Program-made: the position numbers and the translations under genes
Shown here: one piece after another, positions 1-9,757 of the stretch
How the letters are laid out: every line of letters starts with the position of its first letter
Numbering within the stretch: the first letter of the stretch is position 1
Notes under the pieces: generated by a model
Databases searched by the model: none
What the model saw: the letters and a program-made list of their open reading frames with translations, nothing else
What the model was told of the DNA's origin: nothing
Assembly: GCA_014084085.1 (NCBI GenBank)
Contig: NPFB01000022.1
Location: 290,130-354,129 of the forward strand
Direction of reading: 5' to 3'
From: Hondaea fermentalgiana
Lineage: Eukaryota > Sar > Bigyra > Thraustochytrida > Thraustochytriidae
Length of the DNA: 64,000 nucleotides

Positions 1-1
1 T

Positions 2-496
2 GCGCAAACACAGTGGTACGCGAGTGAGCTTGACGGCCTTTTCCCGACGCTCAAAGCTTGTCTTGATGACCTCGATACCGATACGCGCCGCTTCACGTGC
101 ATGGCGCTGCGGGAAATCTATGGCCTTCTTGTATCCCACAAAAAGGAACTCAGCCGCACTGTTGTCGCTGACGGCTATCACGACATTATTAAGCGTCTCG
201 ACGATGCAGATGACCGCGTTCGCATCGTCGCCTGCGAAGCTCTCGTGAATATGATCAGGGGAGCTCCCCTCGAGATTTTGAAAGGCACGCCAACCGAATA
301 CATTGTGGACACTGCGCTTATCCACATGGATGACGCGGAGGCATCGGTCCAGCAGGCCGTTTTCGGGATTGTTGAAGCTCTTGTCCAACGCGGTGTGGAT
401 TTGGGGAAAATTTCGGCCAAGGCAGCCTCGCACAGAGCGCGCCACCGCAGCCCGGACCTTTGCGATCGCCTCGTTGCCATGTGCGAGCAAAACTAG
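2..496 (+). CDS. DNAAF5: Dynein axonemal assembly factor 5 (HEATR2-like), C-terminal part
   Basis: The frame is open from the left edge and ends at a TAG at 494-496, so only about the last 164 residues are present. The visible part is a run of HEAT-type helix pairs (for example around 'LKACLDDLDTDTRRFTC' and 'IIKRLDDADDRVRIVACEAL'). It ends in a 'HRSPDLCDRLVAM' tail that resembles the C-terminus of DNAAF5/HEATR2 as I remember it. That family is a cytoplasmic co-chaperone scaffold that pre-assembles outer and inner dynein arms before transport to the axoneme. The assignment rests on repeat type plus tail similarity; another HEAT protein is possible. The next gene, tail to tail with it, also looks ciliary, which supports the call. 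Confidence 0.65.
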   Translation, partial: AQTQWYASELDGLFPTLKACLDDLDTDTRRFTCMALREIYGLLVSHKKELSRTVVADGYHDIIKRLDDADDRVRIVACEALVNMIRGAPLEILKGTPTEYIVDTALIHMDDAEASVQQAVFGIVEALVQRGVDLGKISAKAASHRARHRSPDLCDRLVAMCEQN

Positions 497-977
497 AGTA
501 AAAGAGTCCACTTTTTCTTTCTTTTTCAATATTCTAAAAAGGTCAGCTTTACAGCATGAGCTATGGTTTGGGACTCCGCAGGCATCGTGTGCTCGAAATT
601 CCAAGGAAAGATGAAGATTTCGCCTCCCCAAAGCAAAAGAATTATTTTTGATTGATTTTTAGAGGAACGACCCATAGGGCATGCTTGCACAGTGCGAAAT
701 CGGAGTTTGATCCAAAATAAGAGGCGGCCCGCTCGTGCGCGACCCGAAAGCACATGCGGTAGAGTACCGTACTCTTCCCCCTCTACCCGACACGCACTTC
801 TCTCGCGACCGAAACTTTCCATGCGTTTCGTATTCAGTCTCGCTTTGGAAAATATGCGAGCGTGACCTTCTTCACCACACCGTAGAGTTCATTTCCATCT
901 CATCGACGTCTTCCTTGCGAGCGAGCTTGAGCAACAAGATTTTGAAAAAGAAGAATTTTCCAAGAGGAGGTTTTTTC
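497..977. other. Intergenic spacer between two convergent genes
   Basis: This stretch holds the 3' flanks of the DNAAF5-like gene and the minus-strand CFAP141-like gene. It is T-rich after 505 and I see no convincing coding frame or RNA gene. Confidence 0.6.
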
Positions 978-1316
978 TTAATGTGCTGCTTTGTAGCGAG
1001 CCAATCCTCGGTTTGCCAATTCCTCTTCGAGAGCTTCGTCTTCGGATTGCAAAAGCGCTTTGAGCCGAGCGCGACGCGCACGAACGAGGTTCTCGCTTTC
1101 AAAGCGAAGTTCTTCCTCGCATGCCGCCTCAAGCCTCACATCTGCCTCGCGATTCGTCGACTGTTGGTGCTTTGTCTCCCAATGTGCGCGAGCCTCGGCA
1201 GACTTTCGATCGCGGAGATCGTCCATGGCGCGAGCTACTGCCATCTCTTTCTTGACGAGCTCGCGCACATTGTCATCTGCCTTGCGCACGCGGGGTCGTC
1301 GTGTGCTCGAACTCAT
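978..1316 (-). CDS. CFAP141-like small ciliary protein
   Basis: A 112-residue, highly charged, mostly helical protein. It starts at the ATG whose complement is at 1314-1316. The N-terminus is basic ('STRRPRVRK'). The C-terminal third has the pattern RRxRLxxLLxxExxxxxxELxxxGLA, which matches the C-terminal signature I associate with the CFAP141 (C1orf189) family. That family consists of short helical microtubule inner proteins of the axonemal doublet. Length is close to the family's roughly 100 residues. It lies tail to tail with the DNAAF5-like gene. The family assignment depends on one short motif, so a generic coiled-coil protein remains possible. Confidence 0.5.
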   Translation of the reverse strand: MSSSTRRPRVRKADDNVRELVKKEMAVARAMDDLRDRKSAEARAHWETKHQQSTNREADVRLEAACEEELRFESENLVRARRARLKALLQSEDEALEEELANRGLARYKAAH

Positions 1317-2022
1317 TATTTGGAAAAGTGAAGTCTGTCCGGATTCAACAACGTCGCGTTGCGTGCCACGTCACTCGCGAGTCGCTTGAGTATTTTGTCG
1401 CCTTCGGTCACGACGTCTTGCCTCTTGCTTTTCTTCGTGTACTACGTCTTGTGTGCAGCTCAGCTGTGCGCAAGAAATGAGTCTAAACAATAAGTGAGGT
1501 ATAATAACCAAGCTCGAGCTCGACGATGCAGCAATAGGCTATAAGAGAGCGAGACGCCAAGCGCTCTGGCACGTTGCAGTATCTGTGAAAAGAAAGGGAG
1601 AGATCAAATCGTTTCATTCGTCCGAGTGGCCTTAAGACCGTCAACACACGGATGGCACTGCAATATCACCATGGCATGGCACCGCAATGGCACCGCCATT
1701 CGTCAACGGATCTTTGACATATAGTATTCACGTGCTTTTGTCGTACGATTCTCGGAAATTCATCCATGCACTGTCCCTGCAGTCGGGTGGTGGGTTGGCC
1801 AGGCTCCACAAGACGCAGCACGTACGTCCGCTACGCGGCGCCGCGAGGGTGGTCGCAGTTGTCGCTTTACACGCGTAAAACGCGCGCCGGGGCCAGAGCA
1901 CATATGCGCGACACATTAATTGACAGCTTGCAGATAGATCACTTGTAGACAGACGCTGGCCAACCAGACACCCTTGGTAAGCCGGCTGGCGCGCTGGACA
2001 GCCAGTCGGCAAGCCAGTCGTC
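1317..2022. other. Divergent intergenic region
   Basis: This spacer lies between the starts of the CFAP141-like gene (-) and the F-box-like gene (+), so it should hold both promoters. Short direct repeats are visible at 1663-1697 (variants of 'atggcaccgcaatggcac'). No coding frame persuades me. Confidence 0.5.
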
Positions 2023-4143
2023 ATGGGCGGCGCCGCGAGTCTCGACCGCCGTTCGACAGTCTATGCAACATCATCAAGATCCGCACGCGCGAAAACTGGG
2101 CGATGGTCACTTCGTCCAAGTTATGCGAAATCATTTGCGGAAGAAAAGCATGATTTCAATGACACAGAAGAGAACGAGAAAACGCATAAGACTCAGCAAA
2201 TGCACAGTCTCATCAAGGTTAATCAAAACCAAGTCTCAAAAAGTGCCGACCTACCTCACCAAACCCGTAGGACAAGACTATCCAAACCAATTATAAGCTC
2301 AAGTAGAACATTGACGGCACGAAGGCTCGCGCTTGGTATAATTGCCAAAACGAAAGAAACCTATACCATGACGCGCCGCAGAAGGCAGATGCAGATAAAT
2401 CAAGATGCAATTCAAGACCGACTCCTCCCTCAGCGTGAAATCCTATTTAGACTCGGTCTAATGAAAGTCATGCAGTATCTCGACTATCGGGATCTCGGAC
2501 GAGCAGGCGTGGTCAGCAAAAGGTGGAACATAATCATGCAGCGACATCTTCGCGTCAGTGATGAAGGTTTTTGTGAGGAAGAAAATGCATGGATTCGTTC
2601 GCAGCTGGCCTATAATGAGACCTTCTTTGTTCGTTCCATGGTCCAGTATCTTTGCGAGGCCGTGGCCCAAGTGCTTGCCCTTGGCGAAGGACATCCTTCT
2701 GAAGAGGCTTTGGACAACATGGCGGCAAAGGTCCGCCAGCACCACTCGCACTACGCCACATGCCCTGCCGTGGCAATGGCACTGCTTAACAACGAGCCCG
2801 GCGCGCATGAAAAAGCCATGGAGCATGAACGCGTATTCCGTGCCAAGTATTCGCGACTCAAAGTTCTTCTCTCCAGACGTGAGTTCATCAAGAGGGTGGT
2901 TTCCTCGCTGATTGAGGGCATGCAGGCAGGCGAGGGGCTTCTCGAAGCGGCACGACAACGCCTTGAGGGCGCAGCCGAGGAAGAAGCGCGTCTTCAGGCT
3001 TTGCAGTTTTATGGCGATGCGTCAAGCGTCGATGAGCGCTGCGCAACAACAGCAGGCATATATCACGGAGACATTATCGTGGCGTGCCGACCTTATTTCG
3101 CCAAAATTGAAGCAGCGACAGAGAAGGAGCATAGCAGAGCTTGCACGGAAATTCGCAACCTGATTCACGGGAAAATGGCATTTCCGCGTGGCGACACCTT
3201 CAAGGGTTTCGAGCTCGTCGTCCCTTCGGATAACTCGTGGGAGAGTCGGCGGGGCATCCCCGCAATTGCTAGTATGACGGACGCGGAGCTCGAAGATGCC
3301 GACATTGAGATTTTCTTTGGGCGCAACTTGCCACAACTCAGTGTTGCGCTGGTCAAACTCAGCATGACCTCGCGCTGCCGCGAACGCTTTCTTTCGGAAG
3401 ACTATTTGAAGACAAAGGTGCTTGCAAAGCTAGAAGACCTCATTCGCACGTGCACCCCGGATCACAACATTTTTCATGATTCGTATGAATCCCTCATGGG
3501 GGGTTCCCTACATCCGGACTTGCCAACGGGGGGAATTGAGGCCCTCACGCCAGTGGATCTCGCTTTTGGCATGGTTGAGTCGCGCATTGATGAGTACTTG
3601 GACTACTTTATCGACCAGCGCTGGCTCGAGCCGTCAGGGACGACCGTTCGAGAAAGCGAAGGATTGCCCAGCTCACCAGATGAGGTGGAGGCCAAAGAAG
3701 AGGGTTGGCTTTTTGATGAGCTGTGTCGCGTTTTCTTCGCTGCTCTTGAGAAGACACCGGAAGAAGCGGCATTATATTCAAATGACCGCTCAAAAATTCA
3801 TCAACGAGCACTTCGCCGGTACATCCATCATACTCTTACAAAGGAGAATGCTCGGCATGGTCTTGCGACATCGTCTCAGGGATGCTCGATCGCGCCGGTA
3901 ACGAAGCGTATTGAGCTCACGCATAGGCTTGTGCCTGCGCTCACACGTGCCGCGCTCCGAGACCTTGGTCGTTCTTTGGACGGTCAAGCAGACGATTTTG
4001 AGCGGCGCATCTTTGATGACGACAATCAACGACTTCTCAAGGTTTTGAATGCTCTTGCTTTGCGTGAGCTTGCTGACTTGCTTGAGCATAAACGTCTCGA
4101 GATCCTCGAGTACGAGAAGCAAAGCTTGAAAGTGGATTTGTAG
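2023..4143 (+). CDS. F-box-like domain protein
   Basis: An open frame of 706 codons from the ATG at 2023. A second in-frame ATG at 2368 (residue 116) follows a poorly structured basic leader and may be the true start, giving 591 residues. Residues about 134-180 look like an F-box: 'REILFRLGLMKVMQYLDY', then 'LGRAGVVSKRWN', with the typical Leu-rich helix and the trailing K-R-W. F-box proteins usually bind Skp1 and present substrates to an SCF (Cul1) ubiquitin ligase; a CUL1 gene lies at 9.7 kb. The rest is helical and charged with no repeat family (WD, LRR, Kelch) that I recognise, so the substrate is unknown. The C-terminal 100 residues look like a helical bundle. Confidence 0.6.
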   Translation: MGGAASLDRRSTVYATSSRSARAKTGRWSLRPSYAKSFAEEKHDFNDTEENEKTHKTQQMHSLIKVNQNQVSKSADLPHQTRRTRLSKPIISSSRTLTARRLALGIIAKTKETYTMTRRRRQMQINQDAIQDRLLPQREILFRLGLMKVMQYLDYRDLGRAGVVSKRWNIIMQRHLRVSDEGFCEEENAWIRSQLAYNETFFVRSMVQYLCEAVAQVLALGEGHPSEEALDNMAAKVRQHHSHYATCPAVAMALLNNEPGAHEKAMEHERVFRAKYSRLKVLLSRREFIKRVVSSLIEGMQAGEGLLEAARQRLEGAAEEEARLQALQFYGDASSVDERCATTAGIYHGDIIVACRPYFAKIEAATEKEHSRACTEIRNLIHGKMAFPRGDTFKGFELVVPSDNSWESRRGIPAIASMTDAELEDADIEIFFGRNLPQLSVALVKLSMTSRCRERFLSEDYLKTKVLAKLEDLIRTCTPDHNIFHDSYESLMGGSLHPDLPTGGIEALTPVDLAFGMVESRIDEYLDYFIDQRWLEPSGTTVRESEGLPSSPDEVEAKEEGWLFDELCRVFFAALEKTPEEAALYSNDRSKIHQRALRRYIHHTLTKENARHGLATSSQGCSIAPVTKRIELTHRLVPALTRAALRDLGRSLDGQADDFERRIFDDDNQRLLKVLNALALRELADLLEHKRLEILEYEKQSLKVDL

Positions 4144-5098
4144 TGGAATTATGGTGTAACTTACTTTGTTAGAATTTGAAATCCTTTCTCAATTTGCTCT
4201 TTTCCGGGGAGAATCTTGGCTCGCTACAGCAGGAGTTGCTTTTGCTGTCGAAGACAAGGAAAAGAGTAATTTCACATTTTATCTTATTTTTCCATCGAAA
4301 AACTGGTTCATGGCAAGGCGATTTTTTTTACAAAGGGAAAAAAGAGAGGGTAAAGAATGAGAGGGACGCCGAGTTTTCTATGTGGGAAGAGGCCGTCGCA
4401 GACGGCCTGTGTCTGCTGTGGCTAGTCTCTGAGCAACGCTGAGATGGACACATAGAATATGTCCTACTTGATCTACTTTTTCCAAAATAGCGTAAAGTGA
4501 TGGCTGCGGTGAATTTTAGCCTTACCCAAAGAAGAAGGTTGTGGGAAATCATGCAAAGAGTTTCGCTTATGATTGTGTCTACGCTTACCCCTCGCCGTAC
4601 TGCAAAAAGTTTGTCTCGTGTCCACTACAAAAAAGGGTTAAATTTTTTTTTTAAAAAAAATTAATCTTATTTTACCAGGACCACCTCAAGTAGGCCTAGA
4701 GTTATCTTTCCCAATAAAAACAGAGAGTAAAATAAAAAGCTGTTGTCCGAGTCCTGACGTGACAGTGAGTAAGCCCAAGGGGAGTCCCTGTAGACTCCAA
4801 GCCGCCGCAGAGGGGACAGAGCACGACGAGGCCCACAGCAGAGGGGCCCAGTGGCGCGAGATGCTGTGGCTGGGAGGAGAGCATTTTTGGAGAACGAATT
4901 TTTTTGTTCTCCAAAAGTTCTCCAAAAAGCCAACAAGGCCGCACCGACAGCGAGCATTCTAGGAAACAAAACCCAAACTCTCCGGAAAAGCAGCTCCGCT
5001 TGCCCAAGTGCTCGTCACCGTCACACGCTCGCGCACGAAGGTATCGGTCAGGCCGCGAGACGAAACAGCGCCTCGAGCGAGGACGCGCAGCTGCAGCG
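4144..5098. other. Intergenic region with AT-rich tract and TAGGCCTA palindrome
   Basis: This region has an AT-rich centre, including a T-run/A-run block near 4638-4665, and a TAGGCCTA palindrome at 4691-4698. Short repeats of 'ttctccaaaa' type occur at 4881-4930. Its right end is the promoter and leader of the next gene. No coding frame is supported. Confidence 0.5.
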
Positions 5099-6328
5099 AT
5101 GGCCTCCGCTACCACGGCGCGCACGCCGACCTTGGAATTGATCGGCACCACCAATGTTGTGCAGGGCCAGCAGCTGAACCAGCAGAGCGGCGCCGACAAA
5201 GGCCCCAAGAGCGCTGCTAGAGGCCACATTGTCGCCGGCAAAGGCCTCAATGGCAACTTCGTCATCTTCAAGATCTCCCATCTCGCCCCTTACAGCACGC
5301 TCCGCGCCGTGCGGGTGTCGCTGCTCGCGGTGAAGAGCGATGGCACCGTGATATTCATATCCAGCGCTGATGTCCCTCCGGACGTGCTGAGCGAACAGCC
5401 CAACGGCGCCCTCGTGCACTGCCCCAGCACAGCCGCCATCCGCAAGCGGACACACGTGCAGGTAAACTGGATATCCTACTTGCGTCAAAATGATGGAAGC
5501 ACCGTCTTCATTGTTCATGAGGGATCCGTCACCAAAAAGAACAAGAAGAAGGATAACGGCGAGACGGGCACGTCCATTCGGGTCCGGCTCGAGGTCATGT
5601 GTCATGGCGCCGAGCAGCCTTTACAAAAGGATGTGGATATCAAGTGGCAGTCCAACCTGGGCAACGGCCGCAAGGAAGCATGTCGCGAGGAGTTGGCTCT
5701 CTTTCGCGTCGCGTACAACTTTCACGCCGCCAGAACTATCCGCCATGTTCTGGAATGCGGCAAAATGGACCCATCAAGCCCTAGCGACAAAATGGGCAAC
5801 CTGGATTACCTGTTGGAGCACACCCCTGATGCGATAGATTATGTCTCGCAGCTCCAGCGCCAGACCAATCTGAACGGAGATTTCTTTCTCAGGGACACCG
5901 TGCGCTCTTTCCTTCCTTCTCGCGTGCCAAAGGTCGCCGGGTCTCTCAAGTTCTCAACCACGCAAGGGGCGTGCTTCCTGAAGGAGGACACCGCATCCTA
6001 CAGCGCGACGCCCGGCGGCATCAAGGATGTCAATGAAGCCTACCGAGGACCTGCAGCTCGCGGGCACATTTCGGCGATTGATACGAACGCACCGCTCGCC
6101 GAGCAAAGTAGTGCGCTGAGAGCCTCGCATGCCCGGGCCGGCCCCGAAGGAGCATGCCTGGAGTCCATTCGCGCAGAAGGCGAAGGCGCGTCCGCGATGT
6201 CTATCTCCTCCGCATCCATGAACAAGTGCTTCACTTTGTTGGACGGCACCTGCACCTCGGAGGGGCAGGTCTGTAATTCCGGGATCGCGTTGACAGATGA
6301 CGACCTCCAAATCCTGAAAAACGTTTGA
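5099..6328 (+). CDS. Uncharacterised 409-residue protein
   Basis: I do not recognise this family. The start is the ATG at 5099 (context GCAGCGATGG); the frame is open further upstream but without an ATG close to its beginning. The protein has no signal peptide or membrane segment. Residues about 40-200 contain alternating hydrophobic stretches that look like beta strands ('AVRVSLLAVKSDGTVIFIS', 'HVQVNWISYLRQNDGSTVF') and a basic cluster 'KKNKKKDN'. A helical section with 'LFRVAYNFHAARTIRHVL' follows, then a Ser/Ala-rich tail with acidic residues. The base composition matches the neighbouring conserved genes, so it is probably a real gene. A soluble beta-sandwich or binding domain is possible but is only inference. 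Confidence 0.6.
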   Translation: MASATTARTPTLELIGTTNVVQGQQLNQQSGADKGPKSAARGHIVAGKGLNGNFVIFKISHLAPYSTLRAVRVSLLAVKSDGTVIFISSADVPPDVLSEQPNGALVHCPSTAAIRKRTHVQVNWISYLRQNDGSTVFIVHEGSVTKKNKKKDNGETGTSIRVRLEVMCHGAEQPLQKDVDIKWQSNLGNGRKEACREELALFRVAYNFHAARTIRHVLECGKMDPSSPSDKMGNLDYLLEHTPDAIDYVSQLQRQTNLNGDFFLRDTVRSFLPSRVPKVAGSLKFSTTQGACFLKEDTASYSATPGGIKDVNEAYRGPAARGHISAIDTNAPLAEQSSALRASHARAGPEGACLESIRAEGEGASAMSISSASMNKCFTLLDGTCTSEGQVCNSGIALTDDDLQILKNV

Positions 6329-7123
6329 TTTCGAATCAAGTTCATTCGGCCATGTTTGCGATTCTCCGGATGGAGTCAAGGATTATCACGATGACGAGAT
6401 TGCAGAAAGCTCCTCCCTGAAACATACTCTAGACGAGGACGCAGAGCTCGAGGACACAAATTAGCGCATGCGATATCGCTATGGTGAATGAACTGATGCC
6501 ACGTCTTACCGCAGTAGCCAACTGATGGAAAGAACACATGCTTCCACCTCCTATCTCCCTGCACAAAGACAATGAACACTACAAGGTGAATAGATTACCT
6601 GCTAGGTCTCATCTAAAATTGACGACTAATTTTTTGTTTTGTTTTTTATAAGCTCGTTCGACACACACGCACGCACGCGCACACAACAAAGCAGATGTCC
6701 CAAAGGAAACCAAGGGAAAGAAAAGATTGGATTCTTGTGAGCATTTTATTTTTGGAGAGAAAACGCGCGGACTTTCATCCAACAAAAAGTTGACTGTAGG
6801 GAGGCCTTGTTGGAGCGAGAGCTACCTTGCCTTTTTCCTTGCGCACTAATAACAAGAAGAAAAAAAGAGAATGCTTGGCGAGATTTTGCCCGAGAACGCT
6901 GCGTTTTGTCGACAGGGGCCTTTGTCCTGTCCCGTTGGCGGGGGGGGGGGGCTCTTTGATCGAAAATCTGAACAAGCACCTGCCAGTGCCAGAACGTAGA
7001 AGGAAAAAGATTGTGCATGTCGGGGGTCAGCAGATATGAAAAGGCGTGAAAGATGACCCAATCTTTCACCGACCAAATCAGCCAGCGCCCGTCTACTATT
7101 CACGGTCGGGAATGCTCTTGCTG

Positions 7124-7171
<48 letters not shown>

Positions 7172-7296
7172 GTCGAGAACTCAATCAACCAATCAATCAA
7201 TCAGTCAGTCGACTCGTCCATCTTCTGCCCCGCGACGCGAGGGCCTGCTTCTGCCCTTCGTTACTGTCATCTGTTCAATTGCGCGAAAGGGGCTTT
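6329..7296. other. Intergenic region between convergent genes
   Basis: This region contains the 3' flanks of both neighbours, a 12-base G run at 6940-6951, and the tetranucleotide array listed separately. I see no coding frame beyond low-complexity ones. Confidence 0.5.
7123..7206. repeat. (TCAA)n microsatellite
   Basis: A nearly perfect run of TCAA units spans 7123-7168. After an 'aagtcgagaac' interruption it resumes at about 7180-7206 with CAAC and CAGT variants. It sits about 90 bases 3' of the ERD2-like gene. Confidence 0.95.
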
Positions 7297-8184
7297 TTAC
7301 ACCTGGAGACCCGGGAGAACCAAGGGGTTCTGCTGCACCGCAGACTTGAGGTAGAGAAAGCAAAACTCGCCCATGACGAGAATGTGCAAAAGCTGCGCAA
7401 AAAGGACAAAAAGACCAACCCAGCCACCAGTGATGCCAATGGAATGTTTGTCCGTCAGCTCATGGTACGAGCTCGCCCAAAAGACGGTGAGAAACAGACG
7501 CGAGAGGCCAATGGAAAAGACAAAGTGCGAAACCCAAGGCTCGACGGCTCGGTTGGCCTTTTGCAGCATGTAGAACTGTGGCAAAATCGCCACGACCTCG
7601 AGATACAGCGCAAAGGTCCATGCAATATCAGTGAAGACGTTGCGGTTCAAAGAAGGGTGAAGCAGAACAGCCAAGATGAAGCACGGGATAATGAGCACAA
7701 TGAAGCCCGCTTGAGCTGGAATGTTCTTGATCTTGCCGAAGCCATCTTCTGATGCGTTGTAGGTGTTCTTGTACGTGACGACCGTGATAAAGATGAGGAG
7801 CCCGACGATGAGCAGCGAGGCGATCTCGACGGCCTGGTACAGCCAGTCGCCGGACTTGTCGTAAGGGAGGTAGCCCTCGTAAAAGAGAATGGAGCTGAGT
7901 CGCGCCAGAAAGACGAGCGCGTACAGCTCCAACGTCTTGAGCGAGACACCAGCGCACGACCTCTCGCTGCGGAACTTGACCAAGAGAACCACAAAGCCGA
8001 ACATGCGCGTCAGCGCACCTAGCGTGAGCAGGAAGCTAAAGTCTCCGTCGCTCAAGAGGTGGTACACGAAGAGGATCGTGGCGAACCCGGTAAGGTACAT
8101 GATGATATTGAGGCGGTTCTTGTTCACCCACTCCTTGCGCTTCACCGGATTCTGCATGGTCTCCACGAACTCGCGCGTCCCCAT
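7297..8184 (-). CDS. ERD2/KDEL-receptor family protein, long form
   Basis: A 295-residue polytopic protein with about seven membrane segments. ERD2 signatures are visible: 'SERSCAGVSLKT' (residues 73-84; compare TRSCAGISGKS in KDEL receptors), 'ALYLEVVAILPQ' (192-203) and 'GLSRLFLTVFW' (226-236). KDEL receptors cycle between cis-Golgi and ER and retrieve luminal proteins carrying a C-terminal KDEL-type signal. Classic receptors are about 212 residues. This one has about 60 extra N-terminal residues, including a hydrophobic segment, and resembles the longer ERD2-related proteins of plants and protists. The Tyr-Arg pair of the classic 'LYRALYL' segment is Ser-Arg here, and no di-lysine-type tail is seen. 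It may therefore not be the main HDEL/KDEL receptor. Confidence 0.85.
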   Translation of the reverse strand: MGTREFVETMQNPVKRKEWVNKNRLNIIMYLTGFATILFVYHLLSDGDFSFLLTLGALTRMFGFVVLLVKFRSERSCAGVSLKTLELYALVFLARLSSILFYEGYLPYDKSGDWLYQAVEIASLLIVGLLIFITVVTYKNTYNASEDGFGKIKNIPAQAGFIVLIIPCFILAVLLHPSLNRNVFTDIAWTFALYLEVVAILPQFYMLQKANRAVEPWVSHFVFSIGLSRLFLTVFWASSYHELTDKHSIGITGGWVGLFVLFAQLLHILVMGEFCFLYLKSAVQQNPLVLPGLQV

Positions 8185-8343
8185 GGTCGCCCGTCACCGT
8201 CTCCGTCTCCTCTGCCCGCGCCCTCCGGCGCCGCCCCGCCCGCGCCGCGCGCGCCGCCCGCCTCCGCGCAGCCGTCTCGCGGGCTCGCTCTTCCGCGCAG
8301 CCGCGGCTTCGTCCGCTCCGCCGTTATCGCGCTCTTCTCCGCC

Positions 8344-8390
8344 GCTGCGCTCCGCTGCGCTCCGCTGCGCTCCGCTGCGCTCCGCTGCGC
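8344..8390. repeat. Tandem decamer TCCGCTGCGC
   Basis: Four exact copies plus a partial fifth of a 10-base unit lie head to tail. They sit about 250 bases before the assembly gap, which suggests that repetitive GC-rich DNA broke the assembly. Confidence 0.95.
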
Positions 8391-8643
8391 CGCGCCGCCC
8401 TGTCCTCGCCGCCGCGCAGTGCTCCGCTCCCTCCGGCTCGCTCGCGTTGCGGCTCTGCCGCCCGTCCTGCGCCGCGCCAGCCTGGCCGCGCTCGCGCTCG
8501 CTCTCGCCGCTGTCCTCGTCGCTCTCCTCGTCCCTCTCGCTCGGGCTCTTTCTCCTCTCTCCCTCCTCTCTTTCCCCTTTCCCCTCGAGCCCGCGCGAAC
8601 CGACCGGCCTCCGCGCCTCTCTTCGCCGCCGCGCCGCGCGCAG

Positions 8644-8743
8644 NNNNNNNNNNNNNNNNNNNNNNNNNNNNNNNNNNNNNNNNNNNNNNNNNNNNNNNNN
8701 NNNNNNNNNNNNNNNNNNNNNNNNNNNNNNNNNNNNNNNNNNN
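8644..8743. other. Assembly gap (100 Ns)
   Basis: Exactly 100 N characters, the conventional placeholder for a scaffold gap of unknown size. Distances across it should not be trusted. Confidence 0.99.
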
Positions 8744-9757
8744 AGGTCCCGTATTGGGGCGCCGCGCGGGCGCGGGGCGGTATTGGCTGCGGAGCGCGCG
8801 GGATGGGTTTGAGGTTACGGACCCCGCGGGCGGCGGGATTCGTCGGCGGCTGTCGCGACCGCTGCGCAACCCCGAACCACGTGGTCGTTCCTGGCTGTTA
8901 TTTCATCGAGCAAAGCATGGGAAGGGTGGTTGTGTGTGTTCTGCGAAGCGCCGAGGCGGGTAGGGATGGAACGGGACTGTGCAGAAGCAGGGTGGCGGAA
9001 TGGAACGCTTCCGTGGGAAATAGGGGGCGGAGAACGCGACGAAAGGAACAGGTGTACTTCTTTATTTCAAGTTCAAGTTGCTAGTGCGTACTGTATACTC
9101 TACTTTTTTGGGGGATTGGTTGCGTTTTGGGAGACAGGGAAAACATAACTTGGCCAACACGGCCAAATGAAAAAAAGATTTCCGAAGAGCAGACAGAGTA
9201 GATCGACAAAGGGAGAGTTCGAGCCCTTCGCGCTCTCGCCCTCTCGCTCGCTCGCTCGTTCGCTCGCGCGGAGCCGGCCAGACCCGACCGACCCCTTTGC
9301 GCCGCCCTCCGCGCCGCGCGCACCTGCCTGCCCCGGTCCCGGCACGCGCGCGGCCCTCGCGCATCCTCGCGGGCGAGCCCGCGTCAGTCGGTCGCGGAGC
9401 TTCGTTCGCGCCCCCAGACAGACAGACAGACAGACCCGGCTGACCCGACGGACGGCGCCCCGCCACCACCAACGGCGGGCCGGACTCGCGCGAGGAGCGC
9501 GTCCGCTGCGCCAGCGGGCCCCGGGAAGGCCCTCGCGGCCCACTCGCGTCGCGTCGCGTCGCGTCTCCGTCGCCTTGTAGCGTCGTTTGGCGTTGAGATT
9601 CCCGCGTCTTTTTCTGCTCGCTTGCTTGTCTTGTATCTATACGCCGTACGAGGCGAGCAAGCCCTTGCAAGCCGAGCCGAGCAACAACCCCAGGCCAAAC
9701 GAGCTCTCCTTCTTTGAGAGGAAAAAAGAGGAAGGAAGAAAGCAGCCAGCAGAAAAG

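Larger units (their letters stand above)
8185..9757. other. Very GC-rich divergent spacer containing the assembly gap
   Basis: This spacer separates the starts of the ERD2-like gene (-) and CUL1 (+). It includes C/T-rich and CG-rich low-complexity DNA (CTCG repeats near 9238-9262, CAGA units near 9415-9436, GCGTC units near 9545-9566) and the N block. Long frames here are composition artefacts rich in Arg, Ala and Ser. Confidence 0.6.

Noticed and set aside
978..1331. Plus-strand frames over the CFAP141-like gene
   Set aside because: They mirror the charged helical minus-strand protein and lack motifs of their own.
7123..7206. CRISPR-like repeat array
   Set aside because: The units are 4-base microsatellite copies with no spacers, in a eukaryotic genome.
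8985..9020. tRNA-like 5' end ('ggtggcggaatggaacgc')
   Set aside because: No B-box (GGTTCGAATCC type) or acceptor-stem pairing follows. I found no tRNA in the window.
8059..9084. Long plus-strand frame crossing the assembly gap
   Set aside because: It runs through 100 Ns and consists of Ala/Arg/Ser/Leu translation of GC-rich repeats, opposite the ERD2-like gene at its left end.
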